Shown piece by piece: positions 44,501 through 54,924 of a DNA stretch of 64,000 nucleotides. The notes below the pieces were generated by a model that was given only the letters and a program-made list of their open reading frames with translations, ran no database searches and was not told the DNA's origin. The DNA is from Affinundibacterium baiyunense (lineage in GTDB: Bacteria > Pseudomonadota > Gammaproteobacteria > Burkholderiales > Burkholderiaceae_D): NCBI RefSeq assembly GCF_018139645.1, contig NZ_JAGSPM010000006.1:1-64000 (forward strand), written 5' to 3'. Within the stretch, counting starts at the first letter, position 1; each line of letters opens with the position of its first letter. Made by a program: the position numbers and the translations under genes.

Positions 44501-45503
44501 TGTCGATCAAGCCCGCATTGCGATTGATAGCTGCATGCACTTTACCTTGACGATTGAGCAGTATGAGGCCGCCTTTGATGGTACTAATAGCAAACAGATG
44601 TTCGCCTATCGGTATCATCTTGTACAGAAACAGCTTATCGATGCTAATGTAGTCATCGATTTCTGTGCTGAATTTGCGTATTTGCGCTGCGGTTTTATCG
44701 TTGCCGAGAGGCTGATAACTTTTTTGTGTATCGCTCCAAAGTGAGCCAAGGTCTAGTACAAGAAAATCTCCCGAAGCACGTGCTGCAAGGATTTGATGCT
44801 TGCCAAAATAGCTAAGCACTACACGCTTACCGTTTCCCACTTTTGCAAAATCCGGAAGTGTAGTAATTTTGCCAGCGGCAATCATACTTAAACCTGTTTC
44901 GCTATCTACATAAAAAAGGTGGTCATTCATTACCATCGCTTGCGATGAGGCAAACTTCCCACTTAAGACGCTGATCTGACCTTGGTGGTAACGAAAAATT
45001 CTGCTACGTGTTAAGAAGTAAGTGCCGTGCGAGGTGGTCTCAATCTGCCACACATCATTAAAGTTGCGCTCGTGTGCAGGAATTTTTTCTAGTAGTGAGA
45101 TTGCTTCAACTTTGCCTTTTTTATCCACCGCGAGGTAACCAAGATCACCAATAGAACCATAAAAAATTGTTTGATCTTGGGCGATGGCCAACGCACGAAC
45201 AATTGGGTTTCCCGTAGTCGCAATGTTCTGCCAACGCTGACCATCAAATTCAATTAGACCTGATGAATTGCCAAAGTAAATAATGCCGCGCTGATCTTGA
45301 ACGGAGATCCAATTTTGGCTGTGTGCTTTATATGTTTTGGAATCGTAATTGTGGATGATAGGCGAGCCCAGCATGGGCGCTATTGGAGGGAGTGTATTCG
45401 TTAATTGCGGTGCTTGTGCCTTAGCATACATCGCACTATACAATAGCACGATGCCAAGTAAAAAGCGGATGCTAGCGTTGAACGAACCCCCAAATAGCCG
45501 CAC
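41574..45503 (-). CDS. Large propeller-sensor histidine kinase with GAF domain
   Basis: A 1309-residue membrane kinase starting at GTG 45503 with AAGGAGG eight bases upstream. Signal peptide, then periplasmic reg_prop propellers to about residue 690, a Y_Y_Y domain about 715-785, a transmembrane helix about 793-815 (WAYALWIIMISATIFGGIHL), a coiled coil, a GAF domain about 870-1020 (AIYVPIMLNQRVIGVISVQSE), HisKA with IAHELNTPIGNSL, and HATPase with IINALVHAF, DNGKGIS and GQGGSGLGL. No receiver or output domain and no adjacent response regulator. It shares overall plan but not the PAS module with the kinase at 19.6 kb, so the two probably sense different cues. Confidence 0.9.
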   Translation of the reverse strand: MRLFGGSFNASIRFLLGIVLLYSAMYAKAQAPQLTNTLPPIAPMLGSPIIHNYDSKTYKAHSQNWISVQDQRGIIYFGNSSGLIEFDGQRWQNIATTGNPIVRALAIAQDQTIFYGSIGDLGYLAVDKKGKVEAISLLEKIPAHERNFNDVWQIETTSHGTYFLTRSRIFRYHQGQISVLSGKFASSQAMVMNDHLFYVDSETGLSMIAAGKITTLPDFAKVGNGKRVVLSYFGKHQILAARASGDFLVLDLGSLWSDTQKSYQPLGNDKTAAQIRKFSTEIDDYISIDKLFLYKMIPIGEHLFAISTIKGGLILLNRQGKVHAAINRNAGLIDNTVASVMLDKANNLWASTNSGISHIELSVPQTVYNARNGIDGISISSIAYQNEFYVGTYQGILRQVPFHYKQTQDAAQFVTIPNSPSEIWQFKEIAGDLMIASSRGLFKLANNQVQRINDSGTDGYAIGTSPRWPDYLFMGKMGGLEIFKRENKEWKLFHRLPQIHENIRRISADASGDLWLSSEVQGLIRVHFTGDDPSQIRLQRIGLEHGLPHLNGNRAKFIDDTLFVTTSKGLYSANIAAWSDTSDQTQFKADPRFGTRFSDGSLSVSDINVVQAGTYLLQTADGVQLLQRKPDGSFENSSQAFRGLSANDESAYVHPDGSIWLMGENLYRIDTQAEKNYTQTFFAMIRRVAANTSDIIFEGSYGKKTANESALTAFQLRQTASYVPQLAYQQNALVFEFAADFFEKPGSTQFQYQLEGFDPQWSEWSRISAKEYTNIPEGNYHFRVRARNIYGSISEEAVYQFSILPPWYRTHWAYALWIIMISATIFGGIHLYTLRLRANKKHLEQEVIERTREAMLQKDAAEQARHKIALLAEMGKQITASLEVHAIEKSLYTFVQELIPGNTFGIGIVDWEHRVIRFDYVIENGQAIPSYQRSLEAKEQPATQCVLSGKELLFNELTLDTRELDSFISLEFNTSQIKPGDHQTVRMPRSAIYVPIMLNQRVIGVISVQSENSNTYQDSDVTILRSLGSYAAVAFENASSYQRLQITQSKLVEQEKLAALGSLVAGIAHELNTPIGNSLLTASSLDELSEQLVQDIHAGSIRRSRLENFSAQTKTACTLLMRNLENAANLITSFKQIAVDQTSDKRRVFNLQTVTTEVASTLGGRIRRDLHQLKIQIPADIELDSYPGPYGQVISNMIINALVHAFDERHSGEIRISANRINLDKVRIQIKDNGKGISEDNLSRIFDPFFTTRMGQGGSGLGLHISYNIVTAILGGSIKVKSRVGKGTIFELVLPLIAPTPSTEIENEQ

Positions 45504-45942
45504 TGCGCATCCTCCTTCTCATTTGAAAGACATTAACGTAAATGCAAATACACTGATTTAACTTGTAATCCGATTTTGATAGGGCGATCTACAATTCGCG
45601 CTAGCACTAATTTAGCATCGAATTTTTGTGCTAAGTGCTTCACGACTGTTTAAATGTCATATAGTGATGCGAAACAGTTGCGGTACGCATACATTTGTGA
45701 TGGATGAGAACAATTTAAATAATTTACTTGTCAATATGCTTTGGTATGAATTCAGCAAGTTGAATACACCTTTGACGTTAGAGGCCTATCTTCAATGGAA
45801 GTGATTTATAAATTAACGCATGCTAGTGAGCGGTGCACTCAAGCATTGCAGTATTGAACTTTGAAGCATGCCAAGGAATCTATGCTTCGATCAGAATTAA
45901 ATTGAGTCGCTAAACGTCTCAAGAAATCAAGGAGTACATAAG
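45504..45942. other. Divergent promoter region between the kinase and the 150-residue protein
   Basis: 439 bases with no convincing ORF or RNA gene. It must carry promoters for both divergent genes. GCATGC occurs at both ends of a segment near 45820-45880, but the spacing gives no clear operator. Confidence 0.4.
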
Positions 45943-46395
45943 ATGAAAAAATTTCGCGTTAAATTGGGCTTGTCGATAGTCGTTTTATTTTTCACCAATA
46001 TGGTGTCAGCACAACAAACCGCCTTGTTGGCTTTAGGACCTCAAGAAGCGAAATCTTTACATGCACCATATGAATTTCGAGTCGCTAATTTCTCCAAAGA
46101 TGAAGGTGCATATGGCAGCGGTGACTTGGTACTCATCATTAGCAATGACACTAAAACTGCGATCATCAATTTAAACGGCACGCGAACCGAATTACGCGCC
46201 CTACAAATGAATCAAAACACCGAATGCAAGACAGGCACAAGCCGTCAGCAAGTCTACGCAAAAGAGCAATTGCGTTTGCAAGTCAAATTAACATTGAGAG
46301 CGGGCGAAGAAGCATGTTGGGCGGAAGGATTAATTTCTATCCGCACTGATAAACACACGCATCGTTATTTGGTGAAGGGTGTTAGTGGTTTGTGA
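45943..46395 (+). CDS. Exported protein of unknown function, 150 residues
   Basis: Not recognised. Signal peptide LGLSIVVLFFTNMVSA, then a mature domain of about 125 residues with two Cys (about residues 94 and 127, NTECKTG and EEACWAEG) that could form a disulfide. AAGGAG precedes the ATG. It is convergent with the ABC permease gene, only 13 bases apart. Confidence 0.6.
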   Translation: MKKFRVKLGLSIVVLFFTNMVSAQQTALLALGPQEAKSLHAPYEFRVANFSKDEGAYGSGDLVLIISNDTKTAIINLNGTRTELRALQMNQNTECKTGTSRQQVYAKEQLRLQVKLTLRAGEEACWAEGLISIRTDKHTHRYLVKGVSGL

Positions 46396-46408
46396 TGGTT
46401 TGGCGATC

Positions 46409-47761
46409 TTACAGATGTTTCAGTAAGTGCTTGCGTGTCCACAGCTTGTTCGCGAAACCAAGCGCGACTAGACCTAAGCAGATAACTCCAAACAAATAGG
46501 AAAAGCCCAATTCAAATAGACCGGCTGACATGGGGTTTCGATTCTGTACAAAGAAGGCCATGCCAATCAGTGCAGCAAACAATAAGCTAGATAGAAACAG
46601 ATAAAAAATTACTCTAGAAGGATTGCGGCAGCCACGAATAAGAATGCCAACGCAGTAGGCAGCCAATAGTTCGATCGCGAGGATGATCACAGCGACCAAG
46701 CTTGAAAATTTGGGCAATGTAAATTCTCGTGCGAACAGCATATTGAAAGTGATGGTGATCATCAAGACCACTCCTATCCAAATTAAGTGGTAGATTACGC
46801 TTGATTTCAGAAGGTGCGTAGCGATAAATCCTTCACGTAGTGCGCCAGGGCGTAACAGATGACGCCAATGCAAATTTCTTCCTACTATGTGTGTACTGCT
46901 CAACATCGAAAAAAGTATGAATGCTAAGCAGTGTGGCAGCGATACACCTTGTCCCCACGTAAGTTTCATGTCTCTGGTAAGGATGAGAACGCCAATCAAT
47001 CCTAGTATTTTTGTCCCCCAATCGATACTGGGCAGTGTCGCTGATTTTGATGATGGTTTGCGAATATTCAAGCTATAAAAACTAAGATAGAAATGTTTAA
47101 TTACTTGAATAATATTCAGATTTTTGATTTCTTGATGAAACGAGATGCCTTTTGATAATGGGGCTTTTTTCCAGTGATAGTGCAGACAAAAAGCAATGAT
47201 TGGCCATGCAAGAGACAATGAACCTTTTAACCACAATACAATTTCAGAATCGCTAGTTTGTAATATCTCGTGGTGGCTAACAAGACCAATAATCGTCGCG
47301 ATGATCAAGCTATTCAACATTGTATTGAAGTAGCGATTTAGGAATAAGGGGATGATGAATCCCAGACTAATGCTCAGCGATGTCAGCGCTAATAAATCGA
47401 GTGTTGAGAATGATATTGAGTGACGAATTCCAATAATGCCGATCGAAGCAAGTAATAAGCCCGACCACAGTGAAGCGCGTTTGATTAGTATGTTTTGCCA
47501 TGCTTGCCAAAGTGAACTTGGTGTTTGTAGTGTAGCAAAAACTTTTGCGCCAGCTAACATGCCACAACCACATCGATAGCCCGCGACAAATAAGCTCATC
47601 AGGCTGGCAGCGATAAATAGTGTAGTGAAAATTGGTGACACTACTTGATTCAATAAAAGCGTACTCCATTCGATCAATAAAAGTAGAAACCAAAGCTTAC
47701 TAAAGTAGCCCGCATAGGTGTGATCGAACTGAAAATCGTATGGGAATGTTTTCATCATCAT
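46409..47761 (-). CDS. ABC-type exporter permease, YtrA-operon type
   Basis: A 450-residue membrane protein with about ten hydrophobic helices, family not otherwise recognised. It overlaps the ATPase gene by four bases (ATGA), so they are coupled. The setting (GntR regulator, ATPase, large permease) matches YtrA-type operons, which export or respond to cell-wall-active compounds. The substrate is unknown. Confidence 0.75.
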   Translation of the reverse strand: MMMKTFPYDFQFDHTYAGYFSKLWFLLLLIEWSTLLLNQVVSPIFTTLFIAASLMSLFVAGYRCGCGMLAGAKVFATLQTPSSLWQAWQNILIKRASLWSGLLLASIGIIGIRHSISFSTLDLLALTSLSISLGFIIPLFLNRYFNTMLNSLIIATIIGLVSHHEILQTSDSEIVLWLKGSLSLAWPIIAFCLHYHWKKAPLSKGISFHQEIKNLNIIQVIKHFYLSFYSLNIRKPSSKSATLPSIDWGTKILGLIGVLILTRDMKLTWGQGVSLPHCLAFILFSMLSSTHIVGRNLHWRHLLRPGALREGFIATHLLKSSVIYHLIWIGVVLMITITFNMLFAREFTLPKFSSLVAVIILAIELLAAYCVGILIRGCRNPSRVIFYLFLSSLLFAALIGMAFFVQNRNPMSAGLFELGFSYLFGVICLGLVALGFANKLWTRKHLLKHL

Positions 47762-48711
47762 GAATTTAGTGCGATGAAAAGATCGTCGAGATTGTTTACC
47801 GATGGCATCGCCTCGATGGCGGTGTAATTGATGAACGATGTTTCTTGATTGTTCACAGCATCTCTTATCTTACGAATATCGACGATTTGTTGCTGTGAGT
47901 TTTCTGCGATACAAAGTTGCTGCGGGACTGGCGTTGTGGTTTTCGGTATGATGCGAATGAACGCTAAGACATTGTCCCATTCTTCAAATAATTGTATGCG
48001 CCCATCGCGAATAAATGCGACGTGTGAAATGACGCGCTCTAAATCGCTAAGTAAATGACTCGATATGATAATGGTTGGATGGTATTGAAATTGCTGAGTA
48101 GAAGATGTCGTATCACTTTCGAATTCTTCGTCCTCGTTTGAGTAGAAATCAAATTTGAATGCACTATCTTGAAATAGTGAACGCATGAAATCGCGTCGAG
48201 TCATTGGATCTAAACTTGAAACAGGCTCATCCATCACGATTAAATCAGGCTGATGGGCAAGTGCCAGCACGACAGCTAGCTTTTGTTGATCGCCGCTAGA
48301 CAATTGATTGACTTCTCGCGTCATCGGCAAACGTAAGCGGATCGCTAATTCAAGCGCTCGCCTTTCTTGCCAGCGAGGATATGCTTGGCCTATCATTTTG
48401 ATGTGTTTTTCAACAGTTAGCCATGGAAATAAATCTGCGGCTTGCGCGACAAATCCTAGTCGCTCTCGAATGGCATCATTGATCGACAAAGTTGGTGTGT
48501 TAAAAATTCGAACTTCGCCTGCTTGTGGTACTTGTAAGCCGACAATACAGCGTAGCAGACTAGATTTGCCACTTCCGTTGGCGCCAATTAAACCAACAAC
48601 CGCACCTTGCGGTATCGCTAAATTGATATCGTTCAGAACAGATTTGAATCCATAAGCAAGATGTAATCGATCGCATTCGATTGCGTAGGAATGGGTATTA
48701 GTCTGCGTCAT
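47758..48711 (-). CDS. ABC exporter ATP-binding protein
   Basis: A 317-residue ATPase. Walker A GANGSGKSS (about residue 46), signature QLSSGDQQK, Walker B LIVMDEPVSSLDP, and the H-loop region reads IIISSHLLSDLE. The C-terminal third is a family-specific extension with acidic and Ser-rich stretches (NEDEEFESDTTSS) inserted before it. The ATG at 48711 is chosen over a TTG at 48723; it overlaps the regulator by 14 bases. Confidence 0.85.
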   Translation of the reverse strand: MTQTNTHSYAIECDRLHLAYGFKSVLNDINLAIPQGAVVGLIGANGSGKSSLLRCIVGLQVPQAGEVRIFNTPTLSINDAIRERLGFVAQAADLFPWLTVEKHIKMIGQAYPRWQERRALELAIRLRLPMTREVNQLSSGDQQKLAVVLALAHQPDLIVMDEPVSSLDPMTRRDFMRSLFQDSAFKFDFYSNEDEEFESDTTSSTQQFQYHPTIIISSHLLSDLERVISHVAFIRDGRIQLFEEWDNVLAFIRIIPKTTTPVPQQLCIAENSQQQIVDIRKIRDAVNNQETSFINYTAIEAMPSVNNLDDLFIALNS

Positions 48712-49093
48712 GTTTGTTTTCAATTCCTAGCGTTTTAAGCGCTTGATCAAAAAGTTTTAAAGCTTGTGAATGATCTAAACCCAGTTGCTGCGCAACTTGC
48801 GCAGCGCTGAGCATAGCGGGCATGGCCAAATTCGTTTTATCTTTTGTGCTGCGCCGTCGATCTGCAACCACCATACCGACACCACGCATACGTACTAATA
48901 CACCTTCTACCTCGAGCATGTTGTAGGCCTTGCTGACAGTCATTGGATTGATTGCATATTGCAAAGCAACGCTGCGTACCGATGGTAATGTATCGCCGGC
49001 GTTCAATAGTCCGCTGACGATATAGCGCTTCACCTGATCCATGATCTGGCGAAAAATTGGCGTGCTACTAGATGGATGTATATCGTAATTCAT
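48698..49093 (-). CDS. GntR-family regulator, YtrA subfamily
   Basis: A 131-residue regulator. N-terminal winged HTH: PIFRQIMDQVKRYIVSGLL, GDTLPSVRSVALQYAINPMTVSKAYNMLE (in part). The C-terminus is short, as in YtrA-type proteins that lack a large ligand domain. It is first in the operon and overlaps the ATPase gene. A 13-bp palindrome eight bases upstream of its start is a likely autoregulatory operator. Confidence 0.9.
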   Translation of the reverse strand: MNYDIHPSSSTPIFRQIMDQVKRYIVSGLLNAGDTLPSVRSVALQYAINPMTVSKAYNMLEVEGVLVRMRGVGMVVADRRRSTKDKTNLAMPAMLSAAQVAQQLGLDHSQALKLFDQALKTLGIENKHDAD

Positions 49094-49100
49094 TGCGAAT

Positions 49101-49113
49101 TAGTGTATCACTA
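49101..49113. promoter_or_regulatory. Candidate YtrA-type operator upstream of the GntR gene
   Basis: TAGTGTATCACTA (TAGTG-TAT-CACTA) is a perfect palindrome eight bases before the regulator start. It is nested in the wider repeats TATCGTA/TACGATA (49081, 49112) and CATTGCG/CGCAATG (49091-49097, 49122-49128). Position and symmetry fit autorepression. Confidence 0.6.
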
Positions 49114-49195
49114 CGATAATACGCAATGCAACTGCGAAATTTAGCTGGAAAGTGTTTTTTGGTATTGAGAGGCTCTTGCGAAGAAAATAGCAAGG

Positions 49196-49249
49196 AGAAA
49201 ATTCGTTTAGTGCGAATTAGCGAGTTGCCCCACGAATTAGCACTAAACG
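49196..49249 (-). terminator. Terminator of the branched-chain dehydrogenase operon
   Basis: CGTTTAGTGC (49204-49213) and GCACTAAACG (49240-49249) form a perfect 10-bp stem, extended by paired AATTCG pieces. On the minus strand it is followed by AATTTTCTCC. It begins about seven bases after the lpd stop. Confidence 0.7.
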
Positions 49250-49255
49250 ATTTTA

Positions 49256-50662
49256 CTAAATATGCAAAGCGTGTCCTAAAGCACGTAATGCAGCTTCTTG
49301 TACTGCTTCGCCCAAGGTGGGATGTGAGTGGATGGTGCCAGCGACATCTTCTAAGGTGGCACCCATTTCTAAGGACAATCCAAAAGCCGCGCTGAGTTCT
49401 GAGACGCCTTTGCCAACCGCTTGCCAACCAAGGATTAAGTGATTGTCTTTGCGAGCGACCACGCGTACGAAACCTTCGCTTGATTCTAAAGTCATGGAGC
49501 GACCATTCGCTGCAAATGGGAACATGGCGCTAATTGCTTCGATGCCAGCTGCTTGTGCTTCTTGCGGTGATTTGCCGACGACGACTAATTCTGGATCAGT
49601 AAAGCATACTGCTGGGATCGAGGCTGGCATGAAGTGACGGCGTTTACCTGCGATTATTTCTGCCACCATTTCGCCTTGTGCCATAGCGCGATGCGCCAAC
49701 ATAGGTTCGCCCGCCACATCGCCAATCGCCCATACATCACGCATAGACGTGCGGCATTGATCGTCGATTTTGATAGCGCGTCCGTTCATGTCTAGCATTA
49801 AGCTTTCCACGCCAAAGCCTTCGGTGCGAGGACGACGTCCAACCGCGACTAAGACTTTATCGCAAGTGAGTTCAGATTCTTCACCTGCCGCGTTTTTGAT
49901 ACGCACGGCGCTATGGTCGGCATTCATCCCTTGTACAGTGCAGCCCAAGTGGACTTCGATTCCCAATTGTTTGAGTGCCGTTTTGACGACCTTGGTAAGC
50001 TCTTCATCGTAGGCAGGCAAGATGCGATCGAGTGACTCCACAACAGCGACTTCTGCGCCGAGCTTGCGATACGCGATGCCGAGTTCGAGACCGATGTAGC
50101 CGCCACCAACGACTACTAGTTTCTTAGGAACTTCAGTTGGGGAGAGGGCTTCGGTCGAGCTGATGACTTTGCCATTGCTGGAACCAAAGGGCATGAAAGG
50201 CAATTCGACCGGTGTGGAGCCCGATGCGATCAGCAAGTGTTGGCAAGTAATGCGCTGAACTTCTTTGCCATCTTGTATGACGGCGACCGTTTTGCCATCA
50301 ATAATTTGCGCCCAGCCTTTAATGACTTGCGCGCCGTTTTTTTTCAGTAAAGCGCCGACCCCGCTGGTTAAGCGTTTGACGATGCCATCTTTCCAGCTAA
50401 CAGTTTGCTCGATGTTGATGCTGGGATCGCTGACTTGGATGCCGATAGATGAACCATGCGCATAATGCTTGGCCTTCTCAAATTCTTCAGCGGCATGGAT
50501 CATGGCTTTGGATGGAATACAGCCGATGTTGAGGCAAGTACCGCCGAGCTGATCGCCTTCGATCAGGATGGTCGGAATTTTAAGCTGTGCAGCGCGAATC
50601 GCTGCGATATAACCGCCGGGGCCACCGCCGATCACGACTAGAGTTGTGGATGTTGTTTGCAT
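49256..50662 (-). CDS. lpdV: Dihydrolipoyl dehydrogenase (E3)
   Basis: A 468-residue flavoprotein that reoxidises dihydrolipoamide with NAD+. FAD motif [18 protein letters not shown]; redox disulfide in [15 protein letters not shown] (about residues 41-55); NAD motif [14 protein letters not shown] (about 180); and the C-terminal active-site [10 protein letters not shown] with His and Glu. It is last in the E1alpha-E1beta-E2-E3 operon, separated from E2 by 217 bases containing a REP pair. Use with the branched-chain complex is inferred from the operon. Confidence 0.95.
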   Translation of the reverse strand: MQTTSTTLVVIGGGPGGYIAAIRAAQLKIPTILIEGDQLGGTCLNIGCIPSKAMIHAAEEFEKAKHYAHGSSIGIQVSDPSINIEQTVSWKDGIVKRLTSGVGALLKKNGAQVIKGWAQIIDGKTVAVIQDGKEVQRITCQHLLIASGSTPVELPFMPFGSSNGKVISSTEALSPTEVPKKLVVVGGGYIGLELGIAYRKLGAEVAVVESLDRILPAYDEELTKVVKTALKQLGIEVHLGCTVQGMNADHSAVRIKNAAGEESELTCDKVLVAVGRRPRTEGFGVESLMLDMNGRAIKIDDQCRTSMRDVWAIGDVAGEPMLAHRAMAQGEMVAEIIAGKRRHFMPASIPAVCFTDPELVVVGKSPQEAQAAGIEAISAMFPFAANGRSMTLESSEGFVRVVARKDNHLILGWQAVGKGVSELSAAFGLSLEMGATLEDVAGTIHSHPTLGEAVQEAALRALGHALHI

Positions 50663-50708
50663 GATTTGTTCCGAAATTAGTATTGTCTGAATTCTGTTAT
50701 GTCACATT

Positions 50709-50873
50709 CCCGTCTCCCGCAGGCGGGAGAAGGGCTAGGGATGAGGGTGCTTGGACGTGCCGTAAACTGCGGAAAAATTTCTGGTAGTGCGACGACGTTT
50801 TTTATTGCCCTAAAGAGCGAAGTACATTTCTGAATCACCCTCACCCTAACCCTCTCCCGCTTGCGGGAGAGGG
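50709..50873 (-). repeat. REP-pair (BIME-like) element, copy 3, between E2 and E3 genes
   Basis: On the transcribed (minus) strand, unit B comes first: 11-bp stem CCCTCTCCCGC/GCGGGAGAGGG (50850-50873) with tail TTAGGGTGAGGG, only six bases after the E2 stop. Unit A (50709-50734) follows after about 90 bases; its stem has one internal mismatch, and it ends 46 bases before the E3 start. Its leader CCAAGCACCCTCATCCCTAG matches copy 1 closely. Confidence 0.9.
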
Positions 50874-50879
50874 AGCTAT

Positions 50880-52199
50880 TTACTCAATAAACAACGTAGC
50901 CGGACACTCCAAATAGCCACGAATCGTCTGAATAAACTGCGCCGCATCCATACCATCAACTACGCGATGATCAAATGACGAGGACAAATTCATCATCTTG
51001 CGCGCCACCACTTGGCCATTGCGTATCATCGGACGTTCCACCATTTTATTGACACCAATGATGGCAACCTCGGGAGAATTGATGACGGGTGTTGATACGA
51101 TGCCGCCCAAAGCACCCAAGCTAGAAATTGTGATCGTCGAGCCAGACAATTCTTCACGCGTCGCTTTGCCAGTACGCGCTGCTTCAGCGAGACGTCCCAT
51201 TTCATTGGCGTTACTCCAGAGGTCACGCGCTTCGGCATGACGTACGACCGGCACCATCAAACCCGCAGGCGTTTGTGCCGCAATGCCTAGATGAACCGCA
51301 GCAAATTGGGTGACGACACCGGCTTCATCATCGTAACGCGCATTAATTTGTGGATAGTCGCGTACTGCTAACACTACTGCACGCATCAGCAGAGGTAGCA
51401 AACTGAGCTTACCGCGTTCTTTGCCCCACTTTTGATTGAGTTGTGTGCGCAAAGCTTCAAGTTCAGTGACGTCAACTTCCTCGACATAAGAGAAATGCGG
51501 AATACGACGTTTAGCGTCTTGCATTTTTTGTGCAATTTTTCGACGTAGACCAATCACTGGAATTGCCGTTTCTTCGTGCAACTCGCGATAAGTGCTACCG
51601 CCCGATCCTGCAGAAACCGGACCACGCGCAAGGTATGCTTCAAGATCTTCATGCGTGATGCGACCTGCGGTTCCTGTGCCCGGCACAAATTGCAACTCAA
51701 TACCTAAATCCCAAGCACGGCGACGCACGGCGGGCGAGGCGATTGGTTTTTCACCATCGGCGCGAGCCGCACCTGGTAAGTTGCTGCTAGATTTGGCTGC
51801 CACTGGCGCTGTGGTTGCTGGTGTTATTGGCGTTGGAGTAGGTGCAACTGGAGCTGGTTTTTCGACTACGGACGGCGCTGCAGTTGCCGCTGCAGGTGCA
51901 GGCGTTGTTGGTGCGGCCGCCACTGGCGTAGCTGCGTTGGCATCCACGTTGCCTGCACCTTCCACTTCAATGCGTATCAACTCAGAGCCTACCGCCATCA
52001 CCTGACCAGCAGCACCACCAAGTGCCAAAACCTTGCCGTGCACAGGGCTAGGAATTTCAATGGTCGCTTTATCGGTCATGACATCCGCCATGACTTGATC
52101 TTCGACGATCATGTCGCCCACTTTGACATTCCACGCAACCAACTCAACTTCTGCAATACCTTCACCGATATCCGGCATTTTAATGACATGAATACCCAT
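50880..52199 (-). CDS. bkdB: Branched-chain 2-oxoacid dehydrogenase E2 (dihydrolipoyl acyltransferase)
   Basis: A 439-residue acyltransferase core. N-terminal lipoyl domain with the modified Lys in VMTDKATIEIPSP (about residue 43); an Ala/Pro/Thr-rich linker (about 90-165); a peripheral subunit-binding domain (IASPAVRRRAWDLGIELQ, about 175-210); and the catalytic domain with SSSFDHRVVDGMD, where His and Asp are catalytic. The ATG at 52199 has GGAGA and lies one base before the E1beta stop; an upstream start at 52274 would overlap E1beta. Confidence 0.95.
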   Translation of the reverse strand: MGIHVIKMPDIGEGIAEVELVAWNVKVGDMIVEDQVMADVMTDKATIEIPSPVHGKVLALGGAAGQVMAVGSELIRIEVEGAGNVDANAATPVAAAPTTPAPAAATAAPSVVEKPAPVAPTPTPITPATTAPVAAKSSSNLPGAARADGEKPIASPAVRRRAWDLGIELQFVPGTGTAGRITHEDLEAYLARGPVSAGSGGSTYRELHEETAIPVIGLRRKIAQKMQDAKRRIPHFSYVEEVDVTELEALRTQLNQKWGKERGKLSLLPLLMRAVVLAVRDYPQINARYDDEAGVVTQFAAVHLGIAAQTPAGLMVPVVRHAEARDLWSNANEMGRLAEAARTGKATREELSGSTITISSLGALGGIVSTPVINSPEVAIIGVNKMVERPMIRNGQVVARKMMNLSSSFDHRVVDGMDAAQFIQTIRGYLECPATLFIE

Positions 52200-52200
52200 C

Positions 52201-53238
52201 TTATTTCTCCATCGCACGTTTAAATGCCGCGGCAACGCGGGCTGGACCAGGGAAGTAATCCCATTCTTGCGCATGTGGGTAAGGCGTATCCCAACCTGTC
52301 ACGCGTTCGATGGGTGCTTCCAGATGGTAGAAACAATGCTCTTGAACTAGTGCAGTGAGTTCGGCGCCGAAGCCGCTGGTGCGGGTCGCTTCATGCACAA
52401 TCACACAACGTCCAGTCTTCTTTACAGATTTCAAAATAGTGGATAAATCGAGTGGCCATAAGCTGCGCAGATCGATGATTTCAGCATCGATGCCACTTTC
52501 TTGCGTTGCTGCTTCAGAGACCCATACCATCGTTCCATAAGTCAGTACAGTTAAGTCTTTGCCTTCGCGGAAAACGGCTGCCGATTCAAGCGGCACAGTG
52601 TAATAACCCTCGGGCACATCGCCCATAGGATGTTTAGACCATGGTACTACCGGTTGATCATGATGGCCATTGAATGGGCCGTTATAAATCCGCTTAGGCT
52701 CTAAGAAAATTACCGGGTCATTGTTTTCGATAGAAGCGATCAACAAGCCTTTGGCATCGTAAGGATTAGATGGCATCACTGTGCGCAAACCGCAGACATG
52801 GGTAAATACCGCTTCAGGGCTTTGACTATGGGTTTGACCACCGTAGATACCGCCACCACAAGGTGTACGTATCGTCAACGGTGCGGTGAAGTCACCAGCA
52901 GAGCGGAAACGCAAACGCGCTGCTTCAGAGACGATTTGATCGTACGCAGGGTAGATGTAGTCGGCAAATTGAATCTCGATACAAGGACGCAAGCCATATG
53001 CGCCCATACCAATTGCTGCACCCACGATACCACTTTCGGAAATCGGCGCATCAAACACACGCGATTTGCCATATTTCTTTTGTAAACCTTCGGTACAGCG
53101 AAATACACCACCGAAGTAGCCAACGTCTTGTCCAAAGACGACGACATTGTCATCACGCTCTAACATCACATCCATCGCTGATCGTAGCGCCTGAATCATG
53201 GTCATCGGCGTGGATTTACCTTTTAGATCTTCACTCAT
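52201..53238 (-). CDS. bkdA2: Branched-chain 2-oxoacid dehydrogenase E1 beta subunit
   Basis: A 345-residue transketolase-type subunit. It carries VVVFGQDVGYFGGVFRCTEGL, FDAPISESGIVG and the C-terminal transketolase domain (DLTVLTYGTMV, EIIDLRSLWPLD). With E1alpha it decarboxylates 2-oxoacids from valine, leucine and isoleucine. It lies 24 bases downstream of E1alpha. The branched-chain rather than pyruvate specificity follows from the alpha/beta split and sequence style. Confidence 0.94.
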   Translation of the reverse strand: MSEDLKGKSTPMTMIQALRSAMDVMLERDDNVVVFGQDVGYFGGVFRCTEGLQKKYGKSRVFDAPISESGIVGAAIGMGAYGLRPCIEIQFADYIYPAYDQIVSEAARLRFRSAGDFTAPLTIRTPCGGGIYGGQTHSQSPEAVFTHVCGLRTVMPSNPYDAKGLLIASIENNDPVIFLEPKRIYNGPFNGHHDQPVVPWSKHPMGDVPEGYYTVPLESAAVFREGKDLTVLTYGTMVWVSEAATQESGIDAEIIDLRSLWPLDLSTILKSVKKTGRCVIVHEATRTSGFGAELTALVQEHCFYHLEAPIERVTGWDTPYPHAQEWDYFPGPARVAAAFKRAMEK

Positions 53239-53262
53239 TACATGGTTCCTTTAGCTACCTGA

Positions 53263-54924
<1,662 letters not shown>

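Noticed and set aside
45837-45848. CACTCAAGCATT, identical to 12 bases of the attC-like half at 32371-32386
   Set aside because: No core sites flank it here, so a chance match is likelier than an attC remnant.
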